17,357 nucleotides of DNA from assembly GCA_964417555.1 (NCBI GenBank), contig CAYQIM010000026.1:1-17357 (forward strand), given 5' to 3'. Made by a program: the position numbers and the translations under genes. This DNA is from CAYQIM01 sp964417555 (GTDB lineage: Bacteria > Pseudomonadota > Gammaproteobacteria > Diplorickettsiales > Diplorickettsiaceae). Shown one piece after another: positions 7,215-15,987 of the stretch. Position 1 is the stretch's first letter. Every line of letters begins with the position of its first letter. A model generated the notes under the pieces. The model did no database searches, had not been told where the DNA came from, and worked only from the letters and a program-made list of their open reading frames with translations.

Positions 7215-7974
7215 TTATCTGGTGTGTGTATCATTTCCAGCTAGCGCAGACTGCCAGAAATGGAAAGATGAGGGTGTATACTCGTCGCTAGAAGCAGACT
7301 TTTTCCAATCCGTTGCTTCTCCCAGAGAAGCAGAAGATGCATTTGGCGCAGTTACGCTTACATCATGAGAAGTCGTACTTCTATTGATTGGCTCAATTAA
7401 TTTTTCTAATTCGTTTTCTAGACATTGTTCATGGGTAGTAAGCTGTTGTTGTTCTTTTTTTTGCGCAGACCGGACAGAAAAAAGTTTATAAACAGCCATC
7501 GGTATAGCGACAGTGGCTACAAGCGTTCCTACTACGGTTAAAGCAAGAAGACCCGCTCCCAACATGAAAGGAAGGAATGCACTGCTAGCTAGTAGAGGAG
7601 GAAGAACAAAGTACATAGCCGGAATCCATGCTGCCGTCCATAGTAACCCAAGCTTGACAGTTATCTTTGCCCAAGTGCTTGGTTTTTCATGCTCACGCTT
7701 ATCGATCTCTTTAGTATAAAGGAGATATTCTCTTAGATGGTTTACTGTAGAATGCGTTTCTTGTTCAGAAAACTTGCCTTCGGCTAGTTTTTCTAGACAA
7801 CGATGGACTAGCTCACTCTTACTATTTTTTGGCAAAGCAAGAGATATCTCCGTAGCTTTGATTCGGTTGATATTCTTGAACTTCTATCGTTGCATTATTT
7901 TCTTCTTTCTTAAACACTAATCCGGGCAAGTCTTTTAACGATGATGCAACTGTAGAATGAAGCTGATAGGGCAT
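7215..7974 (-). pseudogene. Hypothetical two-helix membrane protein, frameshifted in an A6 run
   Basis: The product is about 250 residues and I do not recognise it. Translation should begin at ATG 7974, which has a strong GGAGG nine bases upstream and a TATAAT promoter beyond. That frame runs 50 codons and stops at 7822-7824, right after a run of six A (minus strand, 7830-7825). Removing one A joins it smoothly (SCFAK-NSKSELVHRC) to the long downstream frame, which ends at 7215. The downstream frame alone could only begin at a TTG at 7835 without a ribosome site. It has a basic, charged N-terminal part, two adjacent hydrophobic helices (about residues 59-83 and 87-115 of the downstream part), then a polar Ser/Thr-rich tail. 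The lesion could be a true mutation, a sequencing error, or a site of slippage that still makes some full-length protein. Confidence 0.65.
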
Positions 7975-7983
7975 AGGTAGATA

Positions 7984-7988
7984 CCTCC
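7984..7988 (-). promoter_or_regulatory. Strong ribosome binding site fixing the start at 7974
   Basis: GGAGG on the minus strand lies nine bases before ATG 7974. It is the best Shine-Dalgarno sequence in the window and shows that the membrane-protein gene begins here and not at the later TTG. Confidence 0.75.
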
Positions 7989-8007
7989 ATTATTATTATT
8001 CAAATCA

Positions 8008-8013
8008 ATTATA
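8008..8013 (-). promoter_or_regulatory. -10 box of the 7974 gene
   Basis: A perfect TATAAT on the minus strand sits 34 bases upstream of ATG 7974, predicting a transcription start near 8001 and a short leader holding the GGAGG site. The -35 region is AT-rich with only a weak match (TTTATT at 17-base spacing). Confidence 0.5.
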
Positions 8014-8235
8014 GTAAATATAAAACATTAAATAAATATTTGATAACTAAAATTTTTTTTGAATTGGGTTATAACTGCAATTAAAAATATAACGTTAAAC
8101 TTGAAAAAAAATTTAATGCTTTTCAAAAAAGCTTTTATTTAGCTTGAAAAAGATGGGGCAGTAAATAATCAATAGTTTACGCTTGAACGAAAACCTGCTA
8201 AGTTACAAGCAATTTCAGTAAAACTTAATCTTTCC

Positions 8236-8901
8236 ATGACCCAACGCTGCATCATCATTGGTATTGCTGGCGCTTCAGCGTCAGGCAAAAGTTTACTGTC
8301 CAATACTATCGTTAAAGAATTAGGCTCCGAACAAGTCGCTGTCATCTCTGAAGATTCCTATTATAAAGACAATAGCACGCTTCCTTTTGAAAAACGTACG
8401 CACATCAATTACGATCATCCGGATGCCTTTGATCATGCCTTGTTAATCAAACATTTAAAGCAATTACAGGCAGGAGAGCCGGTAGAAATTCCTATTTATA
8501 ACCACACCCTACACATCCGTGAACAACAAACGCGTTGGGTTGATGCGCATCCTATTATTGTCCTTGAAGGTATCTTGCTTTTTGCCGAAATTGACTTAAG
8601 AGAGCTGATGGATATCCGTATCTATATGGATACCCCTTTAGATATCTGCTTAATTCGTCGCATCAAACGCGATGTGATTGAACGCGGAAGAGAAATGGAG
8701 GCTGTGTTAACCCAATATCAGGACACCGTCCGTCCTATGTATTCACAATTCATAGAGCCTTCTAAACATTATGCTGATATCATTGTGCCTAGAGGCGGTG
8801 AAAATAGAATTGCCATTGATCTAATAAAAGCCAAAATACGAGAACTGTTAATTGACTTTAGTAAGCAAAGTAAAGGGGAAACGCATGGGTCTACTGGATA
8901 A
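8236..8901 (+). CDS. udk: Uridine/cytidine kinase
   Basis: Udk phosphorylates uridine and cytidine to UMP and CMP with a nucleoside triphosphate, the main pyrimidine salvage step in the cytoplasm. The 221-residue product has the Walker A loop GASASGKS at residues 12-19, the family segment SEDSYYKD, and a Tyr/His-rich nucleoside-binding region (YDHPDAFD; PIYNHTLHIR), followed by LEGILLF and the lid region RRIKRDVIERGR. Length fits the family. ATG 8236 has no clear Shine-Dalgarno sequence; I keep it because the family N-terminus is short. The last 17 bases overlap fabI, so the two are likely co-transcribed and translationally linked. Confidence 0.95.
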   Translation: MTQRCIIIGIAGASASGKSLLSNTIVKELGSEQVAVISEDSYYKDNSTLPFEKRTHINYDHPDAFDHALLIKHLKQLQAGEPVEIPIYNHTLHIREQQTRWVDAHPIIVLEGILLFAEIDLRELMDIRIYMDTPLDICLIRRIKRDVIERGREMEAVLTQYQDTVRPMYSQFIEPSKHYADIIVPRGGENRIAIDLIKAKIRELLIDFSKQSKGETHGSTG

Positions 8902-9688
8902 TAAACGCGCTTTAATCGTTGGCTTAGCCAGCGATCGGTCGATTGCTTACGGTATTGCCGAAGCCATGCACCGTGAAGGAGCACAGCTCGCTTTTGCGTA
9001 TCAAGGTGAAAAGTTAAAAGATCGCGTTACCAAAATGGCAAACAATGATTTCAAATCGGATCTCGTATTCGCCTGCGACGTGAGTCGTGACGAAGAAATT
9101 GCAAAACTTTTTACTGAACTCAGTCAACATTGGGATGGTTTAGATAGTTTAGTTCACTCTGTCGCTTATGCACCTGCCGATCAACTGGAAGGTGATTATC
9201 TGGAAAATATCAATCGTGAAGGCTTCAGAATTGCTCATGATATTAGTAGCTATAGTCTGGCCGCTTTAGCCAAAGCGGCTTTCCCGCTTATGAAAGATAG
9301 ACTGGATGGCGGTGCGATTCTTACACTCAGTTATCTTGGTGCCGAGAAAGCACTACAAAATTACAATACTATGGGATTAGCAAAAGCAAGCTTAGAAGCT
9401 AACGTGCGTTATCTCGCTAATAGCTTGGGTCCTAAAAAAATTCGTGTTAATGCCATTTCAGCCGGTCCAATTCGCACACTTGCCGCTTCGGGCATTTCAG
9501 GCTTTCGATCCATTTTGAAATACAATGAAGCAGTAACTCCGCTACGCCAAAATACAACCATAGAACAAGTCGGTAATACAGCCGCTTTTCTGTGCTCTGA
9601 TTTAGCTTCGGGTATCACCGGTGAAGTCGTCCATGTCGATGGAGGTTTTCATGCCATTGTGGCAATGGGCGAAAATTCGCCCACTTAA
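8885..9688 (+). CDS. fabI: Enoyl-[acyl-carrier-protein] reductase (NADH)
   Basis: FabI carries out the last reduction of each fatty-acid elongation cycle, converting trans-2-enoyl-ACP to acyl-ACP. I start it at ATG 8885, preceded by GGGG, giving 267 residues. An in-frame upstream start at 8852 would add 11 residues with no family support. The cofactor loop reads GLASDRSIAYGIA (residues 13-25). The catalytic set is Tyr150, Tyr160 and Lys167 in SYLGAEKALQNYNTMGLAKAS, matching Tyr146, Tyr156 and Lys163 of E. coli FabI. The C-terminal GEVVHVDGG segment is typical. It is the target of triclosan- and isoniazid-type inhibitors. It overlaps udk upstream and is followed by lolF after 35 bases. Confidence 0.96.
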   Translation: MGLLDNKRALIVGLASDRSIAYGIAEAMHREGAQLAFAYQGEKLKDRVTKMANNDFKSDLVFACDVSRDEEIAKLFTELSQHWDGLDSLVHSVAYAPADQLEGDYLENINREGFRIAHDISSYSLAALAKAAFPLMKDRLDGGAILTLSYLGAEKALQNYNTMGLAKASLEANVRYLANSLGPKKIRVNAISAGPIRTLAASGISGFRSILKYNEAVTPLRQNTTIEQVGNTAAFLCSDLASGITGEVVHVDGGFHAIVAMGENSPT

Positions 9689-9723
9689 TTCCGTACTGAA
9701 TAACTAACGCGAGGCCCAACAAC

Positions 9724-10980
9724 GTGTTTCGCCCTCTTGCCCTTTACATCGGTTTGCGTTATACCCGTGCGAAAAGGCGTAATCATTTTATTTCATTTAT
9801 CTCCTTAACATCGATGATAGGTATCGCCTTGGGCGTGATGGTTTTAATCACTGTGTTATCGGTAATGAATGGATTTGATGAGGAGATTCGTAGCCGTATC
9901 TTTAGCATAGCAACGCAAGTCGCTATTACCTCGAGTAATGGACAAGCACTTTCCGATACCAAAGCATTAACACAAACTGCATTGAAACAATCCCATGTAT
10001 TAGCCACGGCGCCCTTTGTTTCGGGACAAGGTATGCTTGTCAACCTAGGACAACCGCATCCCATTATGCTTACCGGTGTTAAGCCAGAACAAGAAAAAGA
10101 GGTTTCTGAAATACCCCGTAAAATAGTTGAGGGAAACTTTAATTTGTTGCCCGGGCAGTACAGAATTGTCATCGGAGAAGAATTAGCGTCGCAATTAGGA
10201 TTGAATATTGGCGATAAAGTCAATGTAATCACGCCCAGCGTGGCATTGACTCCTGCCGGTATTATGTCGCGTTTTAAAGCATTTTCAGTAACAGGAATTT
10301 TTCGTGTTGGACGCAGTTTTGGTTTTGAAAGCAGCATGGCCTATATTGCCTTAGCCGATGCACAAACCCTTTTTCAATTAGGGCATCAGGTCACTGGCTT
10401 ACGACTTAAACTTGATAATCTCTATGCAGCACCCCAAGTCTCACGCGCACTCGCCAAACAATTACCCCCTTCCTACCAAATTAGTGATTGGACAAATACG
10501 TTTGGTAGTTTGATGTATGCGATTTCTTTAGAAAAAAAGATGATGTTTTTTATTCTACTTTTGTTGATTGCTATTTCAGCTTTTAATCTGGTCTCTTCGT
10601 TAATGATGGTAGTAACCGATAAACAATCCGATATTGCTATTTTACGCACCTTAGGCGCAACACCGCGTACGATTTTAGGTATTTTTATGGTTCAGGGCTG
10701 TCTCATCGGTCTGGTAGGAACGTTGATCGGACTCATTGCTGGCCTTGCACTTGCCTTTTACGCTGGTGACATCGTTAGCTTTTTAGAGCAACATGTCTTT
10801 CATACTGAAATTCTCGCTTCCAATGTTTATTTCTTTGTCGATAAACTACCTTCAAAGATAGAGGGATCCGATGTTTTACATATTTGTCTTGCTGCGTTAG
10901 GAATGAGTTTATTAGCCACTATTTATCCTGCGTTAAAAGCCGCTAGAACGGCACCTGCAGAGGCTTTGCGTTATGAATAA
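9724..10980 (+). CDS. lolF: Lipoprotein-releasing permease (LolC/LolE family, probably LolF)
   Basis: This inner-membrane permease, driven by LolD, extracts mature outer-membrane lipoproteins and passes them to the carrier LolA. The 418-residue product starts at GTG 9724 with GAGG about ten bases upstream. It has an N-terminal helix (about residues 24-50) after the family motif ALYIGLRYTRAKRRNHF. A large periplasmic domain follows, then three C-terminal helices. Between them is the FtsX-type coupling segment SDIAILRTLGATP that contacts the ATPase. Only one permease gene accompanies lolD here. Bacteria with a single permease use a hybrid called LolF in a LolDF arrangement, so that name is likely. 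If a second permease exists elsewhere, this would be lolC. The stop overlaps the lolD start by eight bases. Confidence 0.9.
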   Translation: MFRPLALYIGLRYTRAKRRNHFISFISLTSMIGIALGVMVLITVLSVMNGFDEEIRSRIFSIATQVAITSSNGQALSDTKALTQTALKQSHVLATAPFVSGQGMLVNLGQPHPIMLTGVKPEQEKEVSEIPRKIVEGNFNLLPGQYRIVIGEELASQLGLNIGDKVNVITPSVALTPAGIMSRFKAFSVTGIFRVGRSFGFESSMAYIALADAQTLFQLGHQVTGLRLKLDNLYAAPQVSRALAKQLPPSYQISDWTNTFGSLMYAISLEKKMMFFILLLLIAISAFNLVSSLMMVVTDKQSDIAILRTLGATPRTILGIFMVQGCLIGLVGTLIGLIAGLALAFYAGDIVSFLEQHVFHTEILASNVYFFVDKLPSKIEGSDVLHICLAALGMSLLATIYPALKAARTAPAEALRYE

Positions 10981-11701
10981 TACCTACAGTGAAAAACCTG
11001 TCCTTTCTTGCAAAAATCTGAGTAAAACATTTCATGACGGTTCCCTTTTTGTAGAAGTATTGAAACCGATTACGTTTTCAATACGCGCGCGAGAACGTAT
11101 CGCTATCATAGGACCTTCCGGTGCGGGAAAAAGTACTTTACTCCATCTGCTAGGTGGTCTTGAACAAGCCAGTAGTGGCCAAGTTTTCTTAGCCGGACAA
11201 AATCTCGCCGCACTCAATGAATTACAACGCAGTCATTTAAGAAACCGCTATCTTGGATTTATCTACCAATTTCATCATTTATTACCTGAGTTTACCGTTC
11301 TAGAAAATACTTGTATTCCTTTATTATTAGCAGGCGTTAATCCTAAAATAGCAGAAAAAAAAGCGTTGTCCTTACTCAAAAAAGTGGGTCTACTACCACG
11401 ACAACATCATAAGTTAGGCGAGCTTTCAGGTGGAGAACGTCAACGAACGGCTATTGTAAGGGCCTTAGTCAATGATCCGCTCTGTATATTAGCCGATGAA
11501 CCCACGGGTAACTTAGACAGCCATACCGCCGAGCAGGTTTATCAAACCCTACTCGAATTAAATGATGAATTTCATACCAGCCTTGTCGTTGTAACGCATG
11601 ACCGTAAACTTGCCAGTCGTATGGATCGTTTATTACACATGGAAGATGGGAAGTTAGTCCCTATTACCACAATCCAGACACAATCAAAAACAATGGATTA
11701 A
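10973..11701 (+). CDS. lolD: Lipoprotein-releasing ABC transporter ATP-binding protein LolD
   Basis: LolD is the cytoplasmic ATPase that powers release of lipoproteins from the inner membrane. The 242-residue product has every ABC motif: Walker A GPSGAGKST (47-55), Q-loop Gln99 in YQFHHLLPEF, signature LSGGERQR (151-158), Walker B CILADE (171-176) followed by PTGNLD, and the switch His209 in VVVTHD. The ATG lies inside the last codons of the permease gene (8-base overlap), so the two subunits are translated together. The C-terminal ~15 residues are slightly longer than in typical LolD and are polar. No terminator is seen after the stop. Confidence 0.96.
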   Translation: MNNTYSEKPVLSCKNLSKTFHDGSLFVEVLKPITFSIRARERIAIIGPSGAGKSTLLHLLGGLEQASSGQVFLAGQNLAALNELQRSHLRNRYLGFIYQFHHLLPEFTVLENTCIPLLLAGVNPKIAEKKALSLLKKVGLLPRQHHKLGELSGGERQRTAIVRALVNDPLCILADEPTGNLDSHTAEQVYQTLLELNDEFHTSLVVVTHDRKLASRMDRLLHMEDGKLVPITTIQTQSKTMD

Positions 11702-11909
11702 ACACTGAATCAACATGTTGTTTACGTAGAAAAAAATATCGATTCTATTTGGAAATACTCTTCCGCCATCTTACTATTTATCAAACCATTTAACACTACA
11801 GCTAGACTACTATGTGAAGATTGTACGTCGTTACCGGCAAAACTGGGATATACACCAAAAAAACGGTTTTTCACGTAATTCCAATACAAAATAAAAAGGT
11901 ATACCAATT
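11702..11909 (+). other. Spacer after lolD, open in the lolD frame
   Basis: The lolD frame stays open past its stop (TAA 11699-11701) for about 58 codons, to a TAA at 11876-11878. The reading (for example NIDSIWKYSSAILLFIKPF) looks protein-like, but it has no ATG, GTG or TTG start and no ribosome site. It may be the remnant of a small gene or chance. The end of the spacer carries AAAAGG ten bases before the ATG of the following large gene. Confidence 0.3.
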
Positions 11910-13811
11910 ATGGCAAGGGATCCTGCTTTATCAGAACTCTTTTTTTCATTACCCGGCGTTGACAATAAAAAAAACAACAATCCACAGGCAACAATAGACT
12001 TATTAATAAAGAAAAAATTATATCCGTATTTAATCGCCGAAATAGAACCTACTTATACCAACAATTTAGCCTTACTTAAAGAAGAGGCCAAACTACAAAA
12101 TGAACTCAGCATTACCATCGGAAAAATTAAACAATGGGCAGAAGAACAACGCCTGCCTGATACAGAAAGCTTAACAATTCTTAAAGAAAAACTAGCCCAA
12201 CTTAACGAAATTAACGCTATCATGTATGGCGTTGGTAAAAAACGTTTAGAAACAGTGGCGGTATTATTGGAAGAAACCGCCATTAATTTGGAACAGCGCA
12301 AGCAAATTGTGATTAATATGCTGGCTGATAAAGAATTAACAAAATGTATTGCCGGGTGTTATTCACGTATTTCCAGCGCCGCCGAACAATTATTAGAAAG
12401 TTTTGAAGGACCTCACCAAACCCGCTCTTTGGTACAGTCCTACATTAACGCTGAAGCACGCCAACTCGCTACGAAACCTGCCTTTCCTATGCCGGTTTCT
12501 TATCAAGCTTTGTTATGTAAAGCCAGCGGCTGTTCTGAAGAACAGAATATGCTACATACCAATAATTATTTGCTGATGCAAGCAAAAGAACAGGGATTAC
12601 CCATTACCGTAGTACGCGACACCGGTGCACTCGCCATTGATCGAAGACTTAGCCAAAATGATAAACATATTATTATTAAAAATTACATTGACCATTTAGA
12701 AAAAACTTTATCTGCCCATAACCTAGTCACCCACCTTAGTGAAATATTACATCGAAATATCCAGTATATTCTAACTCGAGATTTAGATTACGCCGACAAA
12801 ATAACTATGATCCACACTAAATTAAACTTATTAGGTGAAGATAACTTATATCCTGGCGAAATTCTTACCACCGATGGACACCTAAAAAGCTCGGACCATC
12901 TAAAAATAACGATAACAGAACGCTTAAGCAAAAAAGAACTTTCAACCGTAACAAACCACTTACCCAACCTGGGTTTATTAGAAAAAGCAGAAATACACAC
13001 CCTAGTCAGTCCTGAAGATGGAAAAACAATCGAATTTCATCGTTTTCCTAGTTTAGCGCTTAGCTGGTTTAAGCGAGATGAAGAAAGAGAACCTTTTCTT
13101 TCGTTTATAAAAGAAAATGGCCTTTCTCATTTTATGGTTTTGAGACCTATTCAACATGGAGATGAAGATAGCTCAATTTTGGTTCTTCCCGACTTTCTCA
13201 TAAAAAATACCAAAGATTTATTACTTGTGATTAACCATCTACCTAAGGAAAAATTTTTTTCAAACTGGATACCACTCAAACACATCGTGTCGCTTGTTAA
13301 AAAAGAGGCTACACCCAATCAGTTTGTCGATATATTAAATAATATTCTTTTAATCCCAAACAAAAACCAAGCCTATAAATTTCTACGTGAATGCAGTAGC
13401 GCATTGGTTCGTGACATACTCCGAAATGGTATCTTTGAAAATGATATCAGCTTGGCATTTCCTGGATTGTCTTTTAAGTATGAGGCCAAAGATTATAACA
13501 TTAACACGAGACAAGCCGGTCTAAAGATAACGAAAGAACTGCTTAAACGAATAATTAAAAGCAATTTTAGAGAGTTGGAAGGGTTTATTTTTTACAAAAT
13601 AGAACACCTTGATTATCTCAATGGCATTTCTTTCGCTCATGTTAATTTAAAAACTGCACAGTTCTTTCAACCGCTTAGTAATTGCTCTTTTAATTTTTCT
13701 GATCTACGTGGTGCAAAATTTAATAGTCATTTAAATACGGTGTCACTACAAACCGATCTGAGAGAAGTAACGTTTCCTATAGCGAATGTTCAAGTGACTG
13801 CACTAGATTAA
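11910..13811 (+). CDS. N-terminal segment of the broken giant gene (633 residues, still translatable)
   Basis: This is the longest surviving open frame of the giant gene. It begins at ATG 11910 with AAAAGG ten bases upstream. It has no signal peptide or membrane segment. The first ~150 residues are strongly helical and may form coiled coil (EEAKLQNELSITIGKIKQWAEE). A Cys-containing segment CIAGCYSRISSAAEQLLE lies near residues 147-165. A Leu-rich pattern (LLLVINHLPKEKFF) occurs around residues 440-455. Pentapeptide-like repeats begin near residue 575 (SFAHVNLKTAQF; FSDLRGAKF) and are cut off by the stop. I recognise no catalytic motif. A truncated protein lacking most of its beta-helix would be the product. 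Confidence 0.7.
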   Translation: MARDPALSELFFSLPGVDNKKNNNPQATIDLLIKKKLYPYLIAEIEPTYTNNLALLKEEAKLQNELSITIGKIKQWAEEQRLPDTESLTILKEKLAQLNEINAIMYGVGKKRLETVAVLLEETAINLEQRKQIVINMLADKELTKCIAGCYSRISSAAEQLLESFEGPHQTRSLVQSYINAEARQLATKPAFPMPVSYQALLCKASGCSEEQNMLHTNNYLLMQAKEQGLPITVVRDTGALAIDRRLSQNDKHIIIKNYIDHLEKTLSAHNLVTHLSEILHRNIQYILTRDLDYADKITMIHTKLNLLGEDNLYPGEILTTDGHLKSSDHLKITITERLSKKELSTVTNHLPNLGLLEKAEIHTLVSPEDGKTIEFHRFPSLALSWFKRDEEREPFLSFIKENGLSHFMVLRPIQHGDEDSSILVLPDFLIKNTKDLLLVINHLPKEKFFSNWIPLKHIVSLVKKEATPNQFVDILNNILLIPNKNQAYKFLRECSSALVRDILRNGIFENDISLAFPGLSFKYEAKDYNINTRQAGLKITKELLKRIIKSNFRELEGFIFYKIEHLDYLNGISFAHVNLKTAQFFQPLSNCSFNFSDLRGAKFNSHLNTVSLQTDLREVTFPIANVQVTALD

Positions 13812-15327
13812 GAGGCGCCAGATTATCTACCTCTTCCTTTGCTCGGCTTAGAGCATTAGAAATTACAGATTTTTCTAGCACCTATCTACGTGAAGTGGAT
13901 TTTCAACACAGTACGATTAAAAGCCGCTTAAATACCTAAACTTTAACGAGGCCAACCTAGAATCCGCCAATTTAAACCGGCTAAATTTACACCGTACTCA
14001 ACTGACTAAAACTAACTTAGCGAAAGCCAATTTAGTCGGCGCTACATTTAGTTTTGATAACCAATTTGATCAGCAAACTAACTTAAAAAATAGTCAACTT
14101 ACTTTATCAACTCTCTATTCACTATATACAAAGCTAGGCATTAACAACTTTGAACACTGTACGGTAATAATAGACTGGAACAAGGCTAACATACCAAACA
14201 ATCTACGCTTTGAACAAGTGAATTTAAAAGGGAGTACGTTTATCGGAGAAGTACTACGAGGGCATTTTGTCGAATCAGATTTCTCTGACGCAACGTTTGG
14301 GCCGTCCACTGACTCTGCTAACAAGCAACCCTCTAGTTTGCTTATGAACGTTATGTTCGATAAGAGTTCGCTTAAAAAAGCAACCTTTAACCAGGTAAAA
14401 TTTTCACAAACGACTCAATTTTCTGAATGTTCGCTAACAAATATTGTTTTTAATGGGGTTGAAATGAATGCCAATTTATTATTTCATTTCTACACACAAG
14501 GGCACCGTAATTTTCAAGGTATACATGAGTTAACAGGCCATCTATCTAAAAAATTACTTCCTTTTCCTCTGTTCAATGCAGAGCTAAAACAACCAGTCTT
14601 TATATATCTGTATCGACTAGGACTACGGGACTTCAGAGGTAGTAATTTAAATAGTTTTTATCTAGGTCAGTTACTAATACAAAAAGCAATTTCGGATGTC
14701 GACCTGAAGCTGGAAGCAGCTCGTTACCGCACCTTTCAACTCGGTTGTGGACGTTCGCGACGGTCACTTGATACTCATTGTGCAGCCCATTTTCTATTCC
14801 AAAGTCAGGTAAAAGCAAACTTAGCTTCTGTAGACAGTATTAAAGAGACTATTCAATCATCGGGGAGTAAAACAGTAACAGTAGAAGTGCTTAGCCTTCG
14901 TGCTAAACCGTTTTTTTCCTTAGAAAATATCAATGAACTGAACATCCATTGGGGTTATCCACCACAAGACATCAATTATACTAAATTGATTAGCTTTTTA
15001 GACAACGCGAGACAACCTTCTACACGTTCTACGTTAAAAGTGCAATCCTACATTTACCAGCCCATGACCGATACGAATGTAATTCAGGAATTTGTCCAAG
15101 ATTTAGAGTTTAGAGGATTTACACAGATTAAAATAGAATATTTTAATCAACAAAAACAAGTGTCGCTTATGAAAATTGAGGCGACTAAACTTTCTATTAC
15201 ACACTCGCAAAAGAATTCTTTAATTACACTACATCTTGGCCAGATTAGAACAGGCGAGGACAACCGTAAGACCAATATCATCTATAAAACCTACCCTACA
15301 TCCTACTTCCGCCAAACCTATACCTAA
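13812..15327 (+). pseudogene. Middle segment of the giant gene: pentapeptide repeats and a following domain
   Basis: From 13805 the second frame reads RLRGARLSTSSF onward, continuing the five-residue rhythm of the first segment. Near 13921 the reading passes to the third frame with clear repeats (NEANLESANLNRL; KTNLAKANLVGATF). The repeats fade after about 14460. A region of mixed strands and helices follows, with no motif I recognise, ending at TAA 15325-15327. A GTG at 14218 opens the longest uninterrupted part (369 codons) but lies within a repeat and has no ribosome site, so it is not a credible start. Confidence 0.6.
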
Positions 15328-15987
15328 AACAAATTTCTCCCCCGTCTAAACCGTATTATAACGAAGACAAAAATAAAATTAGGCAAATCGGTTCATAACT
15401 ATGCCCGCGAAGGTGGAATATATCAAATCGGTGAAGCCGGTATGGATATTTTACATCAATGGTATATTAACAGGCAGCCTGAAGCGAAAGAAACCGATAC
15501 CAAAACCAAAATAGAGTTAAAACAATTAGCACAAGATTTCGCCTATGCACTCGGTAAAGAACGAACAGCCAGTGACTATCAAATAGAGTCCGTTGTTAGA
15601 GCAACCTGGCTATGTATCGATAAAGAATTATGTTCAAATGAAGAACATGTGATTAATGAAGTCGTTAGTTATCTATACAAGATGCGAACTGATCTCATAA
15701 TAGGCAATGAAGTCTTATTTCGAAAAATAAAAGAATGTCTTGTAGAAATCGGCTCTTTACTTAGCACTCAGTTTGATAATATTAAGCAATTTTTTAGTCG
15801 GAGTAATAATAAACTACAAAAGAGAGCTATCGTTGATTGGTACGAGTCACCTCCTTTAATGCAGCTTGTCAAAGCGATTGAAAGCGAGTTTTCTATGTTA
15901 GGCATCGATCTACAGCAAGACAATTCGTTTTCGGATGAAGAACTCGTAGGATTTCTGTCTAGCCTGTGGCAAACGTTAACCGCATAG
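15328..15987 (+). pseudogene. Helical segment of the giant gene after the first nonsense codon
   Basis: The frame is the same as that of 13921-15327 and is open immediately after TAA 15325-15327, reading NKFLPRLNRIITKTKIKLGK and on. An ATG at 15442 exists, but coding-like sequence starts 38 codons earlier, so the piece is a continuation and not a new gene. The content is mainly helical (KTKIELKQLAQDFAYALGKE; two further Leu-rich helices). It ends at TAG 15985-15987. No domain is recognised. Confidence 0.55.

Noticed and set aside
8119..8152. Imperfect hairpin upstream of udk as a riboswitch or attenuator
   Set aside because: It has short A/T pairing with a four-base bulge and no conserved riboswitch elements; such structures are common in AT-rich spacers.
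9783..10337. 184-codon minus-strand open frame
   Set aside because: It is the antisense of the lolF permease gene; its composition is explained by the codon bias of the sense strand.
11722..11907. 61-codon minus-strand frame between lolD and the giant gene
   Set aside because: It has no ribosome site or recognisable motif, and the opposite strand is equally open.
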